DNA of 52,264 nt from Candidatus Abyssobacteria bacterium SURF_17. GTDB taxonomy: Bacteria; Abyssobacteria; SURF-5. This document shows positions 42,519 through 50,537 of the stretch, piece after piece. How positions within the stretch are numbered: position 1 is the stretch's first letter; every line of letters starts with the position of its first letter. The stretch lies in NCBI GenBank assembly GCA_003598055.1, contig QZKI01000077.1:1-52264 (forward strand). Direction: 5' to 3'. The notes beneath the pieces were generated by a model that was not told the origin of the DNA, did not search any database, and saw only the letters and a list, made by a program, of their open reading frames with translations. The position numbers were made by a program, and so were the translations under genes.

Positions 42519-42525
42519 ATTAATA

Positions 42526-43122
42526 ATGATTAGACCAGAGAAAAAACGGATAACCAGACAGCGACTGATCGAGGCGGCCGCAATCGAGTTTGCCGAGACC
42601 GGATACGCCCGCGCAAACGTCTCCACAATATCCGTCAGGGCCGGCTATGCCAAGGGCACGGTGTACAATTACTTTCGCTCGAAGCACGACCTCCTTCTCG
42701 CAGTAGTAGAGCATGCGATGAACCTTCTCACTCAAGAGATAAGAACGGAGATAGAAGGAATCGACGACCCAGCCCAGAAACTCAGGCGCGGACTGGAGGT
42801 CGATTTCCAGTTCATGGTGCAGAATGAACTGCTGAGCAAGGTGATCATAAGGGAAGGATTTGCGGCTGACCCCGAAAAACAAAAAGAATTCTTTGTCTCG
42901 CTCGAGCCGATATCCACTCTTGTTCAAGAGATACTCGAGGAAGGAAAACGACGCAGTCGGTTCCGGCCTGACGTCGATTCCGGCCTGGCTACTTTGGTGG
43001 CCCAAGGAATCGTGGGGTATCTGCTGCTTGCCCGCTGGACGCTGGAGGACAACCGTCTGACCCACCATCAACTCGCAGACCTCGCAGTCAAGTGCTTCGT
43101 GGAGGGGATTCTTACCCGCTAG
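42526..43122 (+). CDS. TetR-family transcriptional regulator
   Basis: The 198-residue protein has an N-terminal TetR DNA-binding domain (about residues 8-55): RQRLIEAAAIEFAETGYARA, then VRAGYAKGTVYNYFRSKHDLL. The C-terminal part should be the ligand-binding and dimerisation domain. The palindrome at 42495-42518 is the natural binding site, which means negative autoregulation with control of the downstream genes. The group of TetR proteins near acyl-CoA genes often senses an acyl-CoA, so a CoA ligand is possible (inference). The ATG has no Shine-Dalgarno sequence; the short leader is unusual. The UbiB-SRPBCC gene follows after 77 bases. Confidence 0.95.
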   Translation: MIRPEKKRITRQRLIEAAAIEFAETGYARANVSTISVRAGYAKGTVYNYFRSKHDLLLAVVEHAMNLLTQEIRTEIEGIDDPAQKLRRGLEVDFQFMVQNELLSKVIIREGFAADPEKQKEFFVSLEPISTLVQEILEEGKRRSRFRPDVDSGLATLVAQGIVGYLLLARWTLEDNRLTHHQLADLAVKCFVEGILTR

Positions 43123-43199
43123 TAACTTTTCAGGAATACGCCCGTGTGAGATGAAGCCATGCGGGTGAGGCTTCGGAATTGTTCACACAGGAGTTACCA

Positions 43200-45296
43200 A
43201 TGAAGTGGCAGACAAAAGCTTGGGGAAAAGTCTCGAATCTTATGCGTCTCTTAACAATTGTGCGAATACTGCTCCGGGAGGCGTTATCTCTTCGGAGATT
43301 CGTTTATTTGAATGAAAAAGTCAGGAGAACATACAAGGCCGTTCCAAAGCGTTTCGTTGATTCACTCATACGGCTTGGCCCGGCATTTGTGAAGTTGGGG
43401 CAGGTCCTGAGCACTCGCCCGGATCTGTTGCCGACCGAGTACATTCATGAATTGAAGGTTCTCCACGAGAACGTCCCGCCATTCGCTTTTGCCGAAGTCG
43501 AGAGAATTCTTGAAGAGGAATTCCACAAAGAAGTCGGCGACATCTTTGCCTCTTTTGAGGAGGATTCGGTAGCTTCCGCATCGCTGTCGCAAGTTCACCT
43601 TGCGCAATTGCTCGACGGCACGCGGGTGGCCGTCAAGGTTCAGCGCCCCGAAATACACAAACAGATAGAAGGGGACTTGCGAATTCTGTATTGGCTGATT
43701 AGAGCTTGCAGTCTGCTCTTTCGGGAAACCGCCGCCAACTTGAACCTGCCTGAGGTATTCGAAGAATTCGAGAGATATACTCTCCAAGAGCTGGACTTTT
43801 TCCACGAGGGGAGAATACTCGAACGGTTTCGAGAGAACTTCCGGGACTGGCCCAATATCCATTTTCCCGCCGTGTACTGGGATTACACAACTTCCCGGGT
43901 GCTGACGATGGAAGCTGTTTCGGGCCTGCGACTGCATGATGTGCCCAGGGTTATGGATTTCCACACGCGGCGGATTCTGAACGAGCGCATCGTCGAGCTC
44001 GAAATGAAGATGTTTATCTCTGACGGTTTTTTCCACGCAGACCTTCATCCCGGCAATATCTTCTTCTCTGAAGATGGCACCATACGCATCATTGACGTAG
44101 GCATGTATGGAGAATTGACACCGGAATTGCGCGATCGATTCGTCCTTTATTGGCTGCCGATAGTCCGTAAACAGAAAGACCGTGCATTCCATCATATCAC
44201 GCAAATAGCCCACAGAACGAAGCATGCGGATGAGGAAGCCTATTATCGCAAGTTTTCTGAACTCCTGGACAAATTCTATGCTTCTTCCATTTCGGAAAGG
44301 AGTCTGACAAAGACGTTCCTTGAAGTACTTATCGCCGGCGCGGGGCACGGCTTCAAATTCCCCAGTGAACTGCTGCTCCAGGCCAAGGCGCTCACAACCG
44401 CGGAGGCGCTCGCGTTCGTCCTGTTCCCGGGCTTCAGGTTCGCCGAGGATGCCCGTCCCATCATCATCAAAGAAGTGGCCAATCGCGCCGCCATGAAGCA
44501 AGTGGAAAGACGGTTGGAACGTACATTCCCCGAATGGCTGCTTCTGGGAGAGTTGCCGCCAGGCTCTCCGGTACAGGAGGATAACGATTCCTTCAGAGAG
44601 TTGTGGAAGGAAGTGGCGAAGGTCTGGGCTAAGGAATGCGATGACCGCCCGAAGAACGGGAGAGAGATTAAGCATGGAGAATATGCAGTGGAGATTAATG
44701 AAGATATTGAACCGGTCTTCAATTTTGTGACACGTCTTGCTCAGTACGCGCATTGGCATCCGACATATACCAAAAGGTCACGGGTTATCCACGTGGACGG
44801 TGAATACGTCTTCTTAACACCGGAGGTTGTGGGTTCCGTTTTTCAGATTGACGAAATCGTAGATGGTGTTCGCGTGAGAAGCAACGGAGAGATTGTTGCG
44901 TTTGAACGGAACAAACACTTTAAGTGGCGCTCCCCGGTTTCTTTTTTCCCGAGCCTGTACCTCGGAACCTGCTTCACGCTCTCACGGCTTGCTGAGAATA
45001 GGACCCTCCTTCACGAGTACTTTTACTATATTGATGACCCGCTGGCGGATTTCTTCTTACAAAGGGAGTTGCTTGCCTCTGAAGATGCCCTTGATTTCCA
45101 CATTGAAGAGGAACTCTTGGGAGTTAAGGCGATCATTGAGGGAAAACGATACAATCCGGAGGACATCGAATTCCTCTGGAACAATGTTGTTTGTGTTACA
45201 AGGATATTCCCTGAGAAATCGGCATATCAGCGGCAGCTCAAGGCTCTATCGCAGACGCGCTCCGCGACCGATAATTCATTCCGGCCAGGAATGTGA
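43200..45296 (+). CDS. UbiB/ABC1-type atypical kinase fused to a SRPBCC/START-like domain
   Basis: Residues 1-440 form a UbiB (ABC1/ADCK/Coq8) atypical kinase: KLGQ at 65-68, the Ala-rich loop ASASLSQVH at 125-133, Lys146 in VAVKVQRP, ELD at 197-199, HADLHPGN at 279-286 and DVG at 299-301 (usually DFG). UbiB proteins act in isoprenoid-quinone synthesis. The membrane segments that usually end UbiB are missing. Residues 490-655 resemble a SRPBCC/START lipid-binding domain: EYAVEINEDIEPVFNFVTRL with AHWHPTY, a beta-rich middle and HIEEELLGVKAIIEGKR. The Coq10 protein, which binds quinone, has the same fold. The ATG at 43200 follows CAGGAG by six bases; a TTG 21 bases upstream is unlikely. Confidence 0.88.
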   Translation: MKWQTKAWGKVSNLMRLLTIVRILLREALSLRRFVYLNEKVRRTYKAVPKRFVDSLIRLGPAFVKLGQVLSTRPDLLPTEYIHELKVLHENVPPFAFAEVERILEEEFHKEVGDIFASFEEDSVASASLSQVHLAQLLDGTRVAVKVQRPEIHKQIEGDLRILYWLIRACSLLFRETAANLNLPEVFEEFERYTLQELDFFHEGRILERFRENFRDWPNIHFPAVYWDYTTSRVLTMEAVSGLRLHDVPRVMDFHTRRILNERIVELEMKMFISDGFFHADLHPGNIFFSEDGTIRIIDVGMYGELTPELRDRFVLYWLPIVRKQKDRAFHHITQIAHRTKHADEEAYYRKFSELLDKFYASSISERSLTKTFLEVLIAGAGHGFKFPSELLLQAKALTTAEALAFVLFPGFRFAEDARPIIIKEVANRAAMKQVERRLERTFPEWLLLGELPPGSPVQEDNDSFRELWKEVAKVWAKECDDRPKNGREIKHGEYAVEINEDIEPVFNFVTRLAQYAHWHPTYTKRSRVIHVDGEYVFLTPEVVGSVFQIDEIVDGVRVRSNGEIVAFERNKHFKWRSPVSFFPSLYLGTCFTLSRLAENRTLLHEYFYYIDDPLADFFLQRELLASEDALDFHIEEELLGVKAIIEGKRYNPEDIEFLWNNVVCVTRIFPEKSAYQRQLKALSQTRSATDNSFRPGM

Positions 45297-45345
45297 ACAC
45301 TCGTTGTGGAACGGGGATATTCAAAAGAATTGTTGGGGGTGCAGA

Positions 45346-46059
45346 ATGAATGATCTTCTTTACAAGCTTATCTATCGATCGCTGCTCAAGAGAGAGGCAA
45401 GGCGCAGCATCGTTGGCAGGAACCGTGCTCTCAAGAATGCGGAACGGGGGAAATTCGACCGTGGCGATGTCAACGTAGTACTCGTGAATCTTTGGAGGCA
45501 TTATGATAAACTCTCACCTGACATACCCAAGGAGCCAACGGTCGGAGCGAGACACAATGTGAGATTTGCGTGTATGACGCTCGCATTCTATACGGCACTA
45601 CTGGAGGCAGGCATAGAAGAAGACGACGCAAAGGTCTTGATCAATGATACTCTATGGCGGCTCTACAAGAAAGCGGCTTTCCTGCCACGCCTCATCGCGC
45701 GCATTCTCACGAGTGACCTTAAGAGGAGGCTCCGCATCTGCGTGAAGACGTTCATGTTCTTCCCGTTCAGCGAACCGGGATACAAATTCGAGATTGTTGC
45801 GGACAATAGCAGTGAAAATGCAATAGCAGTCAAATGGACTCGGTGCCCGAAGATAGACTATTTGAGACGGCAAGGTGCAGAGGAACTCTGCTTAGCCTGC
45901 CTTTGCAATCTGGACTATCCACTGCTCGAGTACTGGGGCGGACGGTTCGACCGGCCGTGTGTTCAGGCAGTGGAGCATGCACACTATTGTCATATGCGAT
46001 TCAACATCCGCGAGGAGGGAGCTCGAGATGACGGAATTGGTCAAGACGAAACGCGATGA
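45346..46059 (+). CDS. ATC-hydrolase-like protein, second copy in the window
   Basis: The 237-residue protein ends in the pattern of the ATC hydrolase family: CPKIDYLRRQG, ELCLACLCNLDYPLLEYWGG, then RPCVQAVEHAHYCHMRFNI. The first 110 residues are basic and helical and have no clear assignment. A metal or thiol role of the cysteines is likely. The function in this operon is unknown. GGGGGTGCAGA precedes the ATG. It starts 50 bases after the UbiB fusion gene and its end overlaps the crotonase gene by 32 bases. Confidence 0.7.
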   Translation: MNDLLYKLIYRSLLKREARRSIVGRNRALKNAERGKFDRGDVNVVLVNLWRHYDKLSPDIPKEPTVGARHNVRFACMTLAFYTALLEAGIEEDDAKVLINDTLWRLYKKAAFLPRLIARILTSDLKRRLRICVKTFMFFPFSEPGYKFEIVADNSSENAIAVKWTRCPKIDYLRRQGAEELCLACLCNLDYPLLEYWGGRFDRPCVQAVEHAHYCHMRFNIREEGARDDGIGQDETR

Positions 46060-46810
46060 GAATGTGGTCACGCTGTTGCTGAACCGGCCGGAGGCATTCA
46101 ACGCACTCAATCACGAGATGATGGAACAGCTAGCCCGCCATGTGACCGGCATCGCAGCAGACGACACGATCCGCGCAGTGGTGCTGACCGGCGAGGGAAA
46201 GGCCTTTTGCGCGGGCGGCGACCTCAAGTGGGCTCTGAGTCAGCCCGAAGGGGCGCCCGCAGCTTTTCACAAGCTCGCCGCCCAATTCCATCTGGCTGTG
46301 TCAGAGATTCACCGAATGCGCAAGCCGGTCATTGCGGCCATAAACGGCGTGGCGGCGGGCGGCGGATTCTCGCTCGCCCTTGCGTGCGACTTTCGGGTGA
46401 TGGCCCGGTCTGTCAATCTGAGACAGGCTTACACGTCGGCTGGTCTCTGCATTGACGGCGGGGGCACATTCACGCTTCCCAGAATTGTGGGTGTGGCACG
46501 GGCGATGGAAATAGTCGCATTCGATAAGCCCATTTCGTCCGAGCAAGCGCTCGCCTGGGGATTGGTGACAAGAGTCGTCGAGGACGGCCGGGCTGTGGAG
46601 GAGGCATGTGCCATGGCGCGGGAACTCGCGGCAGGCGCAATTCATTCCTTTGGCTGGTGCAAGGCGCTCCTGACGGATTCATTCAATTCGGAGTTCGAGG
46701 CGCACATTGAACGCGAGAGATTTGCCCTGTCCGAGTGTGCCGCGCATCCGGGCGGTCAGGAGGGGTTGCGCGCGTTTGCGGAGAAGCGAAAGCCAAAGTT
46801 CCTGCCATAG
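46028..46810 (+). CDS. Enoyl-CoA hydratase/isomerase family protein (PaaG-like)
   Basis: The 260-residue protein is a crotonase-fold enzyme. The oxyanion loops are FCAGGDL and AINGVAAGGGFSLALACDF. The two glutamates of classic enoyl-CoA hydratase are absent: the first is Ser (GGGFSLA instead of GGGCELA) and the second is a Tyr. The pattern AGLCIDGGGTFTLPRIVG, with a conserved Asp, is closer to PaaG-type acyl-CoA isomerases, so I expect a double-bond or ring isomerisation rather than hydration. The ATG at 46028 is preceded by GAGGAGGGAG. It overlaps the previous gene and is the last clear member of the TetR-led operon. Confidence 0.9.
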   Translation: MTELVKTKRDENVVTLLLNRPEAFNALNHEMMEQLARHVTGIAADDTIRAVVLTGEGKAFCAGGDLKWALSQPEGAPAAFHKLAAQFHLAVSEIHRMRKPVIAAINGVAAGGGFSLALACDFRVMARSVNLRQAYTSAGLCIDGGGTFTLPRIVGVARAMEIVAFDKPISSEQALAWGLVTRVVEDGRAVEEACAMARELAAGAIHSFGWCKALLTDSFNSEFEAHIERERFALSECAAHPGGQEGLRAFAEKRKPKFLP

Positions 46811-46840
46811 TTGACACTGAAACCGGAGCGTGATAAAAAA

Positions 46841-46923
46841 GAAGCGAAGCAATCTCTGAGTGTGTATCTTCGCTGGTGCCAATGAGATTGCTTCGGTCGC
46901 ACCCGTTGCTCCCTCGCAATGAC
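46841..46923. repeat. Family A dispersed repeat, copy 4
   Basis: GAAGCGAAGCAATCTC at 46841 pairs with GAGATTGCTTCGG, followed by CCTCGCAATGAC ending at 46923. No tandem 15-bp unit is present; the interior matches the GCGAGGGAGC type of copy 1. Confidence 0.75.
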
Positions 46924-47016
46924 GAAACAATTGCTGGTTTCTTAGATGCTGGAAAAGAGCGGGGTTCCGCAAATTGAGAGCCCACCCCAAGAGGGGAAAA
47001 GCGAAGACAGTTCTTC

Positions 47017-47466
47017 ATGAGAAGGCCGACAAACCCAAAAACGTTCCTGACTCCTCAGGAATCGGCGCAATTGGCGGAAGCAATTGAACAGGCCGAAGGC
47101 CGGACATCGGGCGAGATAAAGGTCGTGTTCGTCAGACACTGCTGGACCGATATCCGCGCCAAAGCCTTCCAGATGTTCAAGAAACTCAATCTCGACAAGA
47201 CCGAGCAGAAGAATTGTGTGCTGATACTGCTCGTCCTGACCAACCGTGAATTCTTGATCTATGGGGACCAGGGCATACATGAAAAGGTGGGTCAGGATTT
47301 CTGGGATGACGTTCGCGACCTGATGCATGCCCGATTCAAAGAAGGAAAGTTCGTGGAAGGTCTTTGCGCGGGCATTGAACGGATTGGTGAGAAGCTGGCG
47401 GTATTCTTCCCATATAAGGCAGGCGACAGAGATGAGATTTCAGATGAGATCGCTCACGAGGACTAG
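47017..47466 (+). CDS. TPM-domain protein (TLP18.3/Psb32/MOLO-1 family), soluble form
   Basis: The 149-residue protein is a lone TPM domain without a signal peptide: LTPQESAQLAEAIEQAEGRT, then SGEIKVVFVRHCW and CVLILLVLTNREFLIYGDQGI, as usual for the fold. TPM domains often occur in membrane-associated proteins such as YgcG; some plant relatives are phosphatases. The role here is unknown. No good ribosome-binding site stands before the ATG (GAGGGG is about 20 bases upstream). Its 3' end overlaps the next gene, which encodes a membrane-bound TPM protein. Confidence 0.88.
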   Translation: MRRPTNPKTFLTPQESAQLAEAIEQAEGRTSGEIKVVFVRHCWTDIRAKAFQMFKKLNLDKTEQKNCVLILLVLTNREFLIYGDQGIHEKVGQDFWDDVRDLMHARFKEGKFVEGLCAGIERIGEKLAVFFPYKAGDRDEISDEIAHED

Positions 47467-48292
47467 CTGCGGCCTCGCTTTTTCTTTGGTCGCAATCCTG
47501 TTCTTCGTCGCGGGATTGCAGGCCCAGGAACCAGGAGTGACACTGCCCGACCAGCAGATTGGGTCGACGAATCCTGACGGGAAGGACTATTCACCTTTCC
47601 CCGCGCCCGATGCTGGTTATGTGACTGACACAGCGGATTTGCTGACGCTGGACGAGGAAGAGCGTATCGAGCAGTGGCTCTGGCAGACAGAGAGCAGGAC
47701 GGGAGTCGAGATTATCGTCGTAACCATCGCCTCCATCAGAGACTATCCCGGCGCACCCGCCTCATCGATTGAAGCATTTGCGAAGGGTCTGTTTGACAAA
47801 TACGGCATCGGCAACATGCCAGAGAACAACGGCGTACTCCTCTTAGTGGCAGTCCGGGACAGAAAAGCACGGATAGAGCTCGGCGCCGGCTACGGCCGCT
47901 CTCGGGATGCGGACGCCCTCGCCATCATGAACAAAGAAATCCTGCCTTCATTCCGGCAGGAGGACTACGCGGCCGGAATCACGAACGGCGTAAAAGGCAT
48001 CATGCTCGAGTTTGCGGGCGTGCGAGCCGGGCTCAACTGGCCGCTTATCATTGTAGCGGCGGCAATCCCGGTGGTCGGCCTTATTGCCGTCAGCCTCTTC
48101 CGGAACGGAAAGAGAGGCTGGGGGTGGGTATGCGTTGGGCTCCTGGTTGTGCTGATTCTGGCCCTCTTCTGGATGCTACGCCAGACGCTTCGTCACATGC
48201 CCGAGGGCCGAAGCAGCGGTTGGGCCTCAGGCGGATTGGGCGGCTTCGGCGGTGGACACTCAGGCGGTGGCGGCGCGACTGGTTCATGGTGA
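47432..48292 (+). CDS. TPM-domain membrane protein (YgcG type)
   Basis: The 286-residue protein has a signal peptide (LAFSLVAILFFVAGLQAQ), a periplasmic TPM domain at about residues 60-190 with YVTDTADLLTLDEEERIEQ, VEIIVVTIASI and GAGYGRSRDADA, then two membrane helices at about 203-255 and a Gly-rich tail (GGLGGFGGGHSGGGG). This layout is that of YgcG-like proteins, often paired with LemA; no LemA is seen here. It overlaps the previous TPM gene by 35 bases. A second ATG at 47444 is possible. Confidence 0.92.
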   Translation: MRFQMRSLTRTSCGLAFSLVAILFFVAGLQAQEPGVTLPDQQIGSTNPDGKDYSPFPAPDAGYVTDTADLLTLDEEERIEQWLWQTESRTGVEIIVVTIASIRDYPGAPASSIEAFAKGLFDKYGIGNMPENNGVLLLVAVRDRKARIELGAGYGRSRDADALAIMNKEILPSFRQEDYAAGITNGVKGIMLEFAGVRAGLNWPLIIVAAAIPVVGLIAVSLFRNGKRGWGWVCVGLLVVLILALFWMLRQTLRHMPEGRSSGWASGGLGGFGGGHSGGGGATGSW

Positions 48293-48303
48293 GGAACACA
48301 AGA

Positions 48304-48732
48304 ATGCTCTGTCCAAAATGTCGGAATACGACTCTCAAGCGCGTAACGGTCAAAAAGACCGGCGTCCAGGTCGACCGCTGTTCGCGGTGCAAGGGCGTAT
48401 GGTTTGACGCGGAAGAACTGGAAGCGGTGCTGCATGTCGCAGCCAAAGAGCTCGCGGTTCCCTCAGATGCCGAAAAGTCAACATCTCTCTCCTGCATGCG
48501 ATGCAATTCTCCGCTCTTTCGCTTTGAGTATCCGCAGACATATGTTCAGGTCGATATGTGCAAGAAATGTCGGGGCCTGTGGCTCGATTCCGGAGAACTC
48601 ACCGAGATTAAGGTCGTGCGGCAGTCGTTGCAAGAGAGCGGGGAACTGGAGGAATATGCGCCGGTGCCGGGCGCAAAGGGACAACTCCTGCGCTTCATTG
48701 ATACCGCAATCGAGGCACTCATGGGGGAGTGA
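48304..48732 (+). CDS. Zinc-ribbon protein (zf-TFIIB type)
   Basis: The 142-residue protein has two zinc-ribbon units of the TFIIB-like family: MLCPKCRNTTLKRV with DRCSRCKGVWFDAEEL, then LSCMRCNSPLFRF with DMCKKCRGLWLDSGEL. Each unit has two CxxC pairs. The function is unknown. I chose the ATG at 48304, nine bases after GAGG; an ATG at 48286 overlaps the end of the TPM gene and gives six more residues. The three genes 47017-48732 are contiguous and probably cotranscribed. Confidence 0.9.
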   Translation: MLCPKCRNTTLKRVTVKKTGVQVDRCSRCKGVWFDAEELEAVLHVAAKELAVPSDAEKSTSLSCMRCNSPLFRFEYPQTYVQVDMCKKCRGLWLDSGELTEIKVVRQSLQESGELEEYAPVPGAKGQLLRFIDTAIEALMGE

Positions 48733-48803
48733 ACAGATTTTCCGTGGTTCCGGACTGCAACAATGCGGTGAATTTCGCAACATCTGATATGCGATCTTGC
48801 GTG

Positions 48804-49823
48804 TCACTCTGGAGAAGTTGAAGGATTGTCTGACAGTTTCAGGAGGCGTCTGAGATTTCCGCCGAGTACCTCTTCGAGCACGGTTCTGTCATCTCCTACA
48901 GCCGATTTCACCGTGGATACGGGGTCGGGGTCGGCCATATCGAATGGGTAGTCCGTACCCATGAACACGCGCCCTCTCGGCATCATGGTGAGCACGAACC
49001 GGAGAATCTCGGGCCGGAACGTTACGCTGTCCACATAGAAATTCTTCAAATAGTGAGAAAATGCGTGCGTGCATTTTTCCCGGGCCTCGGGGCGAACCGA
49101 TTGCCCGTGTTCGAGGCGGCCCAGCAAGAACGGCAAAGCACCGCCTGCATGAACCAGACAGATTCTCAAGTTTGGATGCCGGTCGAGAACGCCCCCGAAA
49201 ACCAGTTGGCATGCCGCCATCGTGGAATCCATTGGATAGCCGAGAAAGTTGACGAGGTAATAGTTGCTCATCCGCTCCGATTCGAACGGGACATCGGGAT
49301 GGATGAAAACCGGCACGTCGAGCAATTCCGCTTGTTCAAAGAACGGAAGAAATTGTTCCTCGTCAAGGCCACGTCCGTTTACATTCGAGGCGATGGCCGC
49401 TCCGCTCAGCCCCAGGGTTTGAACTGCGTATTTAAGCTCCTCAACAGCAAGGCCGGCGTCCTGGAGTGGCGCTGATGCCAGTCCCACAAACCGGCCGTGG
49501 CTTGTTCGGACGGCCCTCGCAGTGTTCTCATTCACCATTCGCGCCAATTCCGCTCCGGCGGAAGTTTCTGCCCAATAATAGAATCCCGGGGGCGGCGGCC
49601 AGATGACACCGATATCTATGCCTGCCGAGCCGAGGTCGGCGATATGCTCTTCGAAATCCGTCATTTTTCGGGCCCACTCAGGCGCTTTTTGAAGATTCAC
49701 CATGACAGAGGCCTCGCCGACGCCTGCCATGGAGTTCGCTCGTACGGAATCCAGTTGGCTGGCCAGGCTGTGAGCTTCCAAGCACATCAAATGGCGGTGG
49801 CCGTCAATTATCCGAGTAGTCAT
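48804..49823 (-). CDS. Amidohydrolase family 2 protein (ACMSD-like TIM barrel)
   Basis: The 339-residue protein is a metal-dependent hydrolase or decarboxylase of the Amidohydro_2 family. Metal ligands are probably the two His of IDGHRH (the usual DxHxH), the His of VFIHPD, the His of LVHAGGAL and the Asp of MGTDYPFD. The family contains decarboxylases (such as ACMSD) and lactone hydrolases. The substrate is unknown. The start at 49823 has no strong ribosome-binding site. The methyltransferase gene lies upstream on the same strand after a 40-base gap. Confidence 0.9.
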   Translation of the reverse strand: MTTRIIDGHRHLMCLEAHSLASQLDSVRANSMAGVGEASVMVNLQKAPEWARKMTDFEEHIADLGSAGIDIGVIWPPPPGFYYWAETSAGAELARMVNENTARAVRTSHGRFVGLASAPLQDAGLAVEELKYAVQTLGLSGAAIASNVNGRGLDEEQFLPFFEQAELLDVPVFIHPDVPFESERMSNYYLVNFLGYPMDSTMAACQLVFGGVLDRHPNLRICLVHAGGALPFLLGRLEHGQSVRPEAREKCTHAFSHYLKNFYVDSVTFRPEILRFVLTMMPRGRVFMGTDYPFDMADPDPVSTVKSAVGDDRTVLEEVLGGNLRRLLKLSDNPSTSPE

Positions 49824-49863
49824 TGGTTTTCGCGATTGCTCCAGATAAAGCTATTGAAGTTGG

Positions 49864-50499
49864 TCATTTGGTCCTGAGTCTGAGCCACATCTGCTGAATC
49901 CTATCGCCGAATATTTCTTCGGGGAATCCGCACGTCTCGAGTTCCTGAAAACCGCATCGCTCGAATAGCTCTCTCATTTCTTCCTTGCCATAATACGCGA
50001 AATATCGTGGAAACCCAGCAAACGACCTGGGGTTTTGCTCCAATCCCTCTCCCGTTCCCAATTTGAAGTTGACCGCTAACACTCCATCAAGCTTGAGGGC
50101 CCGGGCGAATTCCTCGACTACGCTTTTCGCTCCCGCCTTTGGAACATGGTAAATGCATCCGCTCATCCATATTCCGCCAAAGAAGCCGTCCGCGAATGCG
50201 AGCCTGCGCATGTCCATATGACAAAATCTGCCGCCGGGATAGAAAGACTTTGCCTCGGTCAGCATAGTCCTTGATAAGTCGATGCCAATCGCTCTTCCGC
50301 TGTTCTTGTCAATCATAACGCAGTGTCGCCCATCCGCACATCCAACATCAAGAACCAAGGGAATCGGCTCATCGATATGGAACAACAATCGCTTTATGTA
50401 ATTCTCCTCCCATTGGAGCAGGTGAGGTCGGCGCGTCTTCTTGCAGTATTCAGCCGCGATTTTGTCGTAGGTTTCGACCGTCTGTGCGACCACGTCCAT
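49864..50499 (-). CDS. Class I SAM-dependent methyltransferase
   Basis: The 211-residue protein is a Rossmann-fold methyltransferase of the Methyltransf_11 type. SAM-binding motif I reads VLDVGCADGRH (about residue 49 onward), followed by an acidic residue in AIGIDLSRTML and motif II FCHMDMRRLAFADGFFGGIW. The N-terminus (VETYDKIAAEYCKKT) is typical of UbiE-like or small-molecule methyltransferases. The substrate is unknown. It may be cotranscribed with the amidohydrolase gene, which follows after 40 bases. Confidence 0.9.
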   Translation of the reverse strand: MDVVAQTVETYDKIAAEYCKKTRRPHLLQWEENYIKRLLFHIDEPIPLVLDVGCADGRHCVMIDKNSGRAIGIDLSRTMLTEAKSFYPGGRFCHMDMRRLAFADGFFGGIWMSGCIYHVPKAGAKSVVEEFARALKLDGVLAVNFKLGTGEGLEQNPRSFAGFPRYFAYYGKEEMRELFERCGFQELETCGFPEEIFGDRIQQMWLRLRTK

Positions 50500-50537
50500 G
50501 GCTTGGCTTCTCTGCCTGCTGGTGCTTTCTCCAAGCC

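Noticed and set aside
42239..42523. 94-codon open frame upstream of tetR
   Set aside because: It runs through the promoter and operator of tetR and has no ribosome-binding site or domain.
43362..44759. 465-codon open frame on the minus strand
   Set aside because: Antisense to the UbiB kinase domain; no motif and no ribosome-binding site.
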